A stretch of 64,000 bases of DNA from Rhodococcus sp. HM1 (lineage in GTDB: Bacteria; Actinomycetota; Actinomycetes; Mycobacteriales; Mycobacteriaceae), in the NCBI RefSeq assembly GCF_023218075.1, contig NZ_JALPTB010000006.1, positions 96,440-160,439 of the forward strand, read 5' to 3'. A program made the translations under genes and the position numbers. Positions 61,607-64,000 of this stretch are shown one piece after another. Below the pieces are notes generated by a model. It had not been told where the DNA came from. It saw only the letters and a program-made list of their open reading frames with translations, and did not search any database. Positions within the stretch are counted from its first letter, which is position 1. Every line of letters starts with the position of its first letter.

Positions 61607-62986
61607 ATGACGCTGGAAGCCACCGACACGTCCGTGCTGCGCCTCCCGTCCACGAACGGCCATGTCCCCGCGGCATCCGAGTCCCCGAGCCTGACCGAGC
61701 TCGCCCACGCGGCCGGTACCCGTTTCATCCTCGCCGTCTTCACCACCCTGTCCGGAAAGCCTTGTGCCAAGCTCGTTCCCGTCGAATCCGTCGAGGAACT
61801 CGAGACCGAGGGCGTCGGCTTCGCCGGCTACGCTGCCGGCTCGATGGGCCAGGTTCCGAAGGATCCCGACCTCGTCGCCATTCCCGACGCCTCCTCCTTC
61901 ACTCCGATCCCGTTCGTCCGCCCGGGTCTCGCGCTGGTGCACTGCGACCCGCACGTCGAGGGCAAGCCGTGGCCGTACGCACCGCGTGTGATCCTCAAGT
62001 CCGTGCTTGCACGAGCCGCCGAGCTGGGCCTCGAGGTCAACGTCGGCGCCGAGATCGAATACTTCCTGGTCAACAAGGACGAGAACGGGACGCTGCGCAC
62101 TGCCGACGCGCTCGACACCTCCCGCCAGCCCTGCTACGACGCCCGCGACGTGACCCGCATGTACGAGCACCTGACGTCGATCTCGGAGGCGATGAACACC
62201 CTCGGGTGGGGCAACTACGCCAACGACCACGAGGACGGCAACGGCCAGTTCGAGCAGAACTTCCAGTACGCCGACGCGCTGACCACCGCCGACCGGGTGG
62301 TGACCCTGCGCTACCTGATCTCGGTGCTCGCCGAACAGCGCGGCATGACCGCCACGTTCATGCCCAAGCCGTTCGCCGACCGCACGGGATCGGGCATGCA
62401 CATGCACCTGTCCCTGTGGAGCGACGGCGCCTCGGCGTTCCCCGACGCATCCGACCCGCGCGGCCTGGGCCTGTCGAAGACCGCCTACTCCTTCATCGCC
62501 GGGATCCTCGAGCACGCCTGCGCACTGCAGGGCGTCATCGCGCCGACGGTCAACTCCTACAAGCGCACCGGCGCGACCAGCACCTCCTCCGGCGCGACCT
62601 GGTCGCCCCGGTACGCGACCTACGGCGGCAACGATCGCACGCACTACCTGCGCGTCCCCGACCACAACCGCGTCGAACTGCGCGGCGGGGACGGCTCTGC
62701 GAATCCCTATCTCGCGACGGCCGCGACTGTCGCCGCCGGCCTGGACGGCATCGAGCGCGACCTCGACCCGGGCGCTCCGGGAGTCGGCGGCTCCACCGAC
62801 ACGCTGCCGATGACGCTCCTGCACGCGATGGATGCGCTCGAGGCCGACACGGTCGTCGCCGGCGCCCTCGACGCGGCCGGCGCGAAGGTCTCCGACTACT
62901 TCGCCTCCCTCAAGCGCGAGGAGTTCTTCCACTGGCACAACACCGTGACCCCGTGGGAGATCGACAGCTATCTGACCGCCTTCTGA
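61607..62986 (+). CDS. Type III glutamine synthetase-like enzyme (candidate gamma-glutamylmethylamide synthetase)
   Basis: 459 residues behind CGAGGAG. Glutamine-synthetase fold: catalytic acidic residues in GAEIEYFLV, NGQFEQNF, the MHMHLSLW and NSYKRTG motifs, and RVELRGGDGSANPYLATA. No regulatory adenylylation Tyr motif of GlnA is apparent. This subgroup (GlnT/GMAS) includes enzymes that join glutamate to methylamine instead of ammonia; the class II amidotransferase gene 57 bases downstream and a flavin-free glutamate-synthase-like gene beyond it are the partners in the N-methylglutamate pathway. Plain glutamine synthesis is the alternative and cannot be excluded by eye. Confidence 0.85.
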   Translation: MTLEATDTSVLRLPSTNGHVPAASESPSLTELAHAAGTRFILAVFTTLSGKPCAKLVPVESVEELETEGVGFAGYAAGSMGQVPKDPDLVAIPDASSFTPIPFVRPGLALVHCDPHVEGKPWPYAPRVILKSVLARAAELGLEVNVGAEIEYFLVNKDENGTLRTADALDTSRQPCYDARDVTRMYEHLTSISEAMNTLGWGNYANDHEDGNGQFEQNFQYADALTTADRVVTLRYLISVLAEQRGMTATFMPKPFADRTGSGMHMHLSLWSDGASAFPDASDPRGLGLSKTAYSFIAGILEHACALQGVIAPTVNSYKRTGATSTSSGATWSPRYATYGGNDRTHYLRVPDHNRVELRGGDGSANPYLATAATVAAGLDGIERDLDPGAPGVGGSTDTLPMTLLHAMDALEADTVVAGALDAAGAKVSDYFASLKREEFFHWHNTVTPWEIDSYLTAF

Positions 62987-63043
62987 AAACCCTTCGGCTT
63001 CTTCCGGATTCATCGAACAGACCATCGAACAGGAGAGACGACC

Positions 63044-63931
63044 ATGTGCGGAATCGTCGGACTTCATCTGCGGGACGCCTCGCTCGAACCCCGGCTCGGC
63101 AGCCTGCTGACCGGAATGCTCGGGCAGATGGTGGACCGCGGACCGGATTCGGCGGGCGTCGCCGTCTACGGCAACCCGGCCTTCTCCCCCGCCGGCGAAT
63201 CGTCGGTCTCGGTACTCGACGCGCCCGCAGATCTCGCCGCGGTCGTCGGCGACGCACTCGGTGTGAGCGTGGGCTCGCTCGATCTCGCCCCCACCACCGT
63301 GCTGCACGCCCCGGTCCCCGCGGCTCTGCTCGCCGACACCGTCCGCACCGTGGCACCCACAGGGACCGTCATCGGTTTCGGTGACGACGTGACCGTGCTC
63401 AAGGGAACGGGTGACCCGCGCATCCTCGCAGAGAACTTCGGTCTGCCGGCCGCGTCCGGCTGGCAGGGTGTGGGCCATACCCGAATGGCCACCGAATCCG
63501 CCGTCACCGCAGCGGGATCCCACCCCTTCGCCGTGGGCCCGGACCAGTGCCTCGTCCACAACGGGTCGTTCTCCAACCACCTGTCGATCAAGCGCGAACT
63601 CGAGGACGAGGGCGTGGTGTTCGACAGCCGGAACGACACCGAGGTCGGCGCTCGCTTCGTCGCGAAGCACCTGGCGGAGGGTGCGGACCTCGAGAAGGCG
63701 CTGCGCCTGCTCGGTGAGCGTTTCGACGGGTTCTACACCCTGCTCGTCTCCACCTCCGATTCCTTCGCCGTGGTCCGTGATCCGATCGCCTGCAAGCCCG
63801 CGATCGTCGCCGAATGCGACGCCTACGTCGCCATGGCCTCGGAATTCCGTGCCCTGGCAGGGCTTCCCGGCATCGCCGACGCCCGCATCTTCGAACCCGA
63901 ACCGGACCGGGTCTACGTGTGGCAGCGATGA
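63044..63931 (+). CDS. Class II glutamine amidotransferase (MgsA/GlxB type)
   Basis: 295 residues, AAGGAGAGACGACC upstream. N-terminal nucleophile Cys2 (MCGIVGLHLRD), MVDRGPDSAGVAVYG, VGHTRMATESAVTAAGSHPF and HNGSFSNHLSIKREL are typical Ntn-amidotransferase elements. In the N-methylglutamate pathway MgsA is the amidotransferase-like subunit of N-methylglutamate synthase; in rhizobia the GlxB homologue lies with GlnT. Stop codon overlaps the next start (ATGA). Confidence 0.9.
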   Translation: MCGIVGLHLRDASLEPRLGSLLTGMLGQMVDRGPDSAGVAVYGNPAFSPAGESSVSVLDAPADLAAVVGDALGVSVGSLDLAPTTVLHAPVPAALLADTVRTVAPTGTVIGFGDDVTVLKGTGDPRILAENFGLPAASGWQGVGHTRMATESAVTAAGSHPFAVGPDQCLVHNGSFSNHLSIKRELEDEGVVFDSRNDTEVGARFVAKHLAEGADLEKALRLLGERFDGFYTLLVSTSDSFAVVRDPIACKPAIVAECDAYVAMASEFRALAGLPGIADARIFEPEPDRVYVWQR

Positions 63932-64000
63932 CCGGCGCCGTGACCACCGACCCCGCCGTCCCCACCTCGTCCCCGGAGGCAACCATGACCACCGACACAC
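63928..64000 (+). CDS. Start of the next gene of the cluster (partial)
   Basis: ATG at 63928 overlaps the amidotransferase stop and the frame stays open to the edge (MTGAVTTDPAVPTSS to TMTTDT). A second ATG at 63985 has a perfect GGAGG at 63975-63979 with a 5-base spacer, so the real start may be there. Only a Thr/Pro-rich leader is visible. By position it should encode the GlxC/MgsB-type GXGXG-domain subunit, but the sequence itself does not show this. Confidence 0.45.
   Translation, partial: MTGAVTTDPAVPTSSPEATMTTDT

Overview
The window is high-GC DNA from a mycolic-acid actinobacterium, most likely Rhodococcus or a close relative. The evidence is codon use with GTG starts throughout, promoters of the TANNNT type, several probable leaderless mRNAs, a DivIVA-type SepIVA protein, an RNase E with long acidic arms, and blocks of housekeeping genes in the order known from Mycobacterium tuberculosis (acyP-osmC-mutM-rnc-rpmF-yceD-sepIVA; coaD-rsmD-pyc; recG-DAK-rpmB; ung-thiL-DUF3515; proB-obg-rpmA-rplU-rne-ndk-DUF4233-folC-valS). 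The organism assignment is inferred from gene content, not from a search.

Layout. 1-18.7 kb is core housekeeping, mostly on the minus strand: DNA repair (mutM, recG, ung), RNA processing and translation (rnc, rsmD, rpmF, rpmB), CoA and thiamine cofactor steps (coaD, thiL), anaplerosis (pyc), septation (sepIVA) and a DAK2 protein. 18.7-29.1 kb is mixed: a class I CoA-transferase, a RecQ-like helicase with a phosphoribosyltransferase-like tail, the ectoine operon ectABC, a 2-hydroxyacid dehydrogenase, an AEP-type NHEJ polymerase, a sirtuin and proB. 29.1-40.2 kb is a second core block (obg, rpmA, rplU, rne, ndk, DUF4233, folC, valS), all minus strand. 40.2-44.4 kb holds a divergent cupin/MarR pair with a phased operator, a YtxH-like protein, an S9 peptidase and a PdxK/ThiD kinase.

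From about 44.5 kb to the right end the window turns catabolic. A promoter whose -10 lies inside a 15-bp palindrome drives a 3Fe-4S ferredoxin, a cytochrome P450, an amidohydrolase broken by an internal deletion and frameshift, an SDR and an EthD-like protein. A 19-bp bidirectional terminator separates this from a minus-strand operon encoding a cupin and three subunits of a heme-dependent oxidative N-demethylase (dimethylamine monooxygenase type). A TetR regulator stands between that operon and a plus-strand operon encoding an acyl-CoA ligase fused to an alpha/beta hydrolase, an SDR, an amidase, two hydratases, an MHS-type transporter and an acyl-CoA dehydrogenase. After a strong terminator come a type III glutamine synthetase-like enzyme (candidate gamma-glutamylmethylamide synthetase) and a class II glutamine amidotransferase of the MgsA/GlxB type, the start of a cluster that runs off the window.

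My reading, which is inference: the right third may form a route in which an N-methylated amide or amine is oxidised by the P450, hydrolysed by the amidase to a carboxylic acid and a methylated amine, the acid is CoA-activated and beta-oxidised, and the amine is demethylated by the heme enzyme and assimilated through gamma-glutamylmethylamide. The substrate cannot be read from the sequence.
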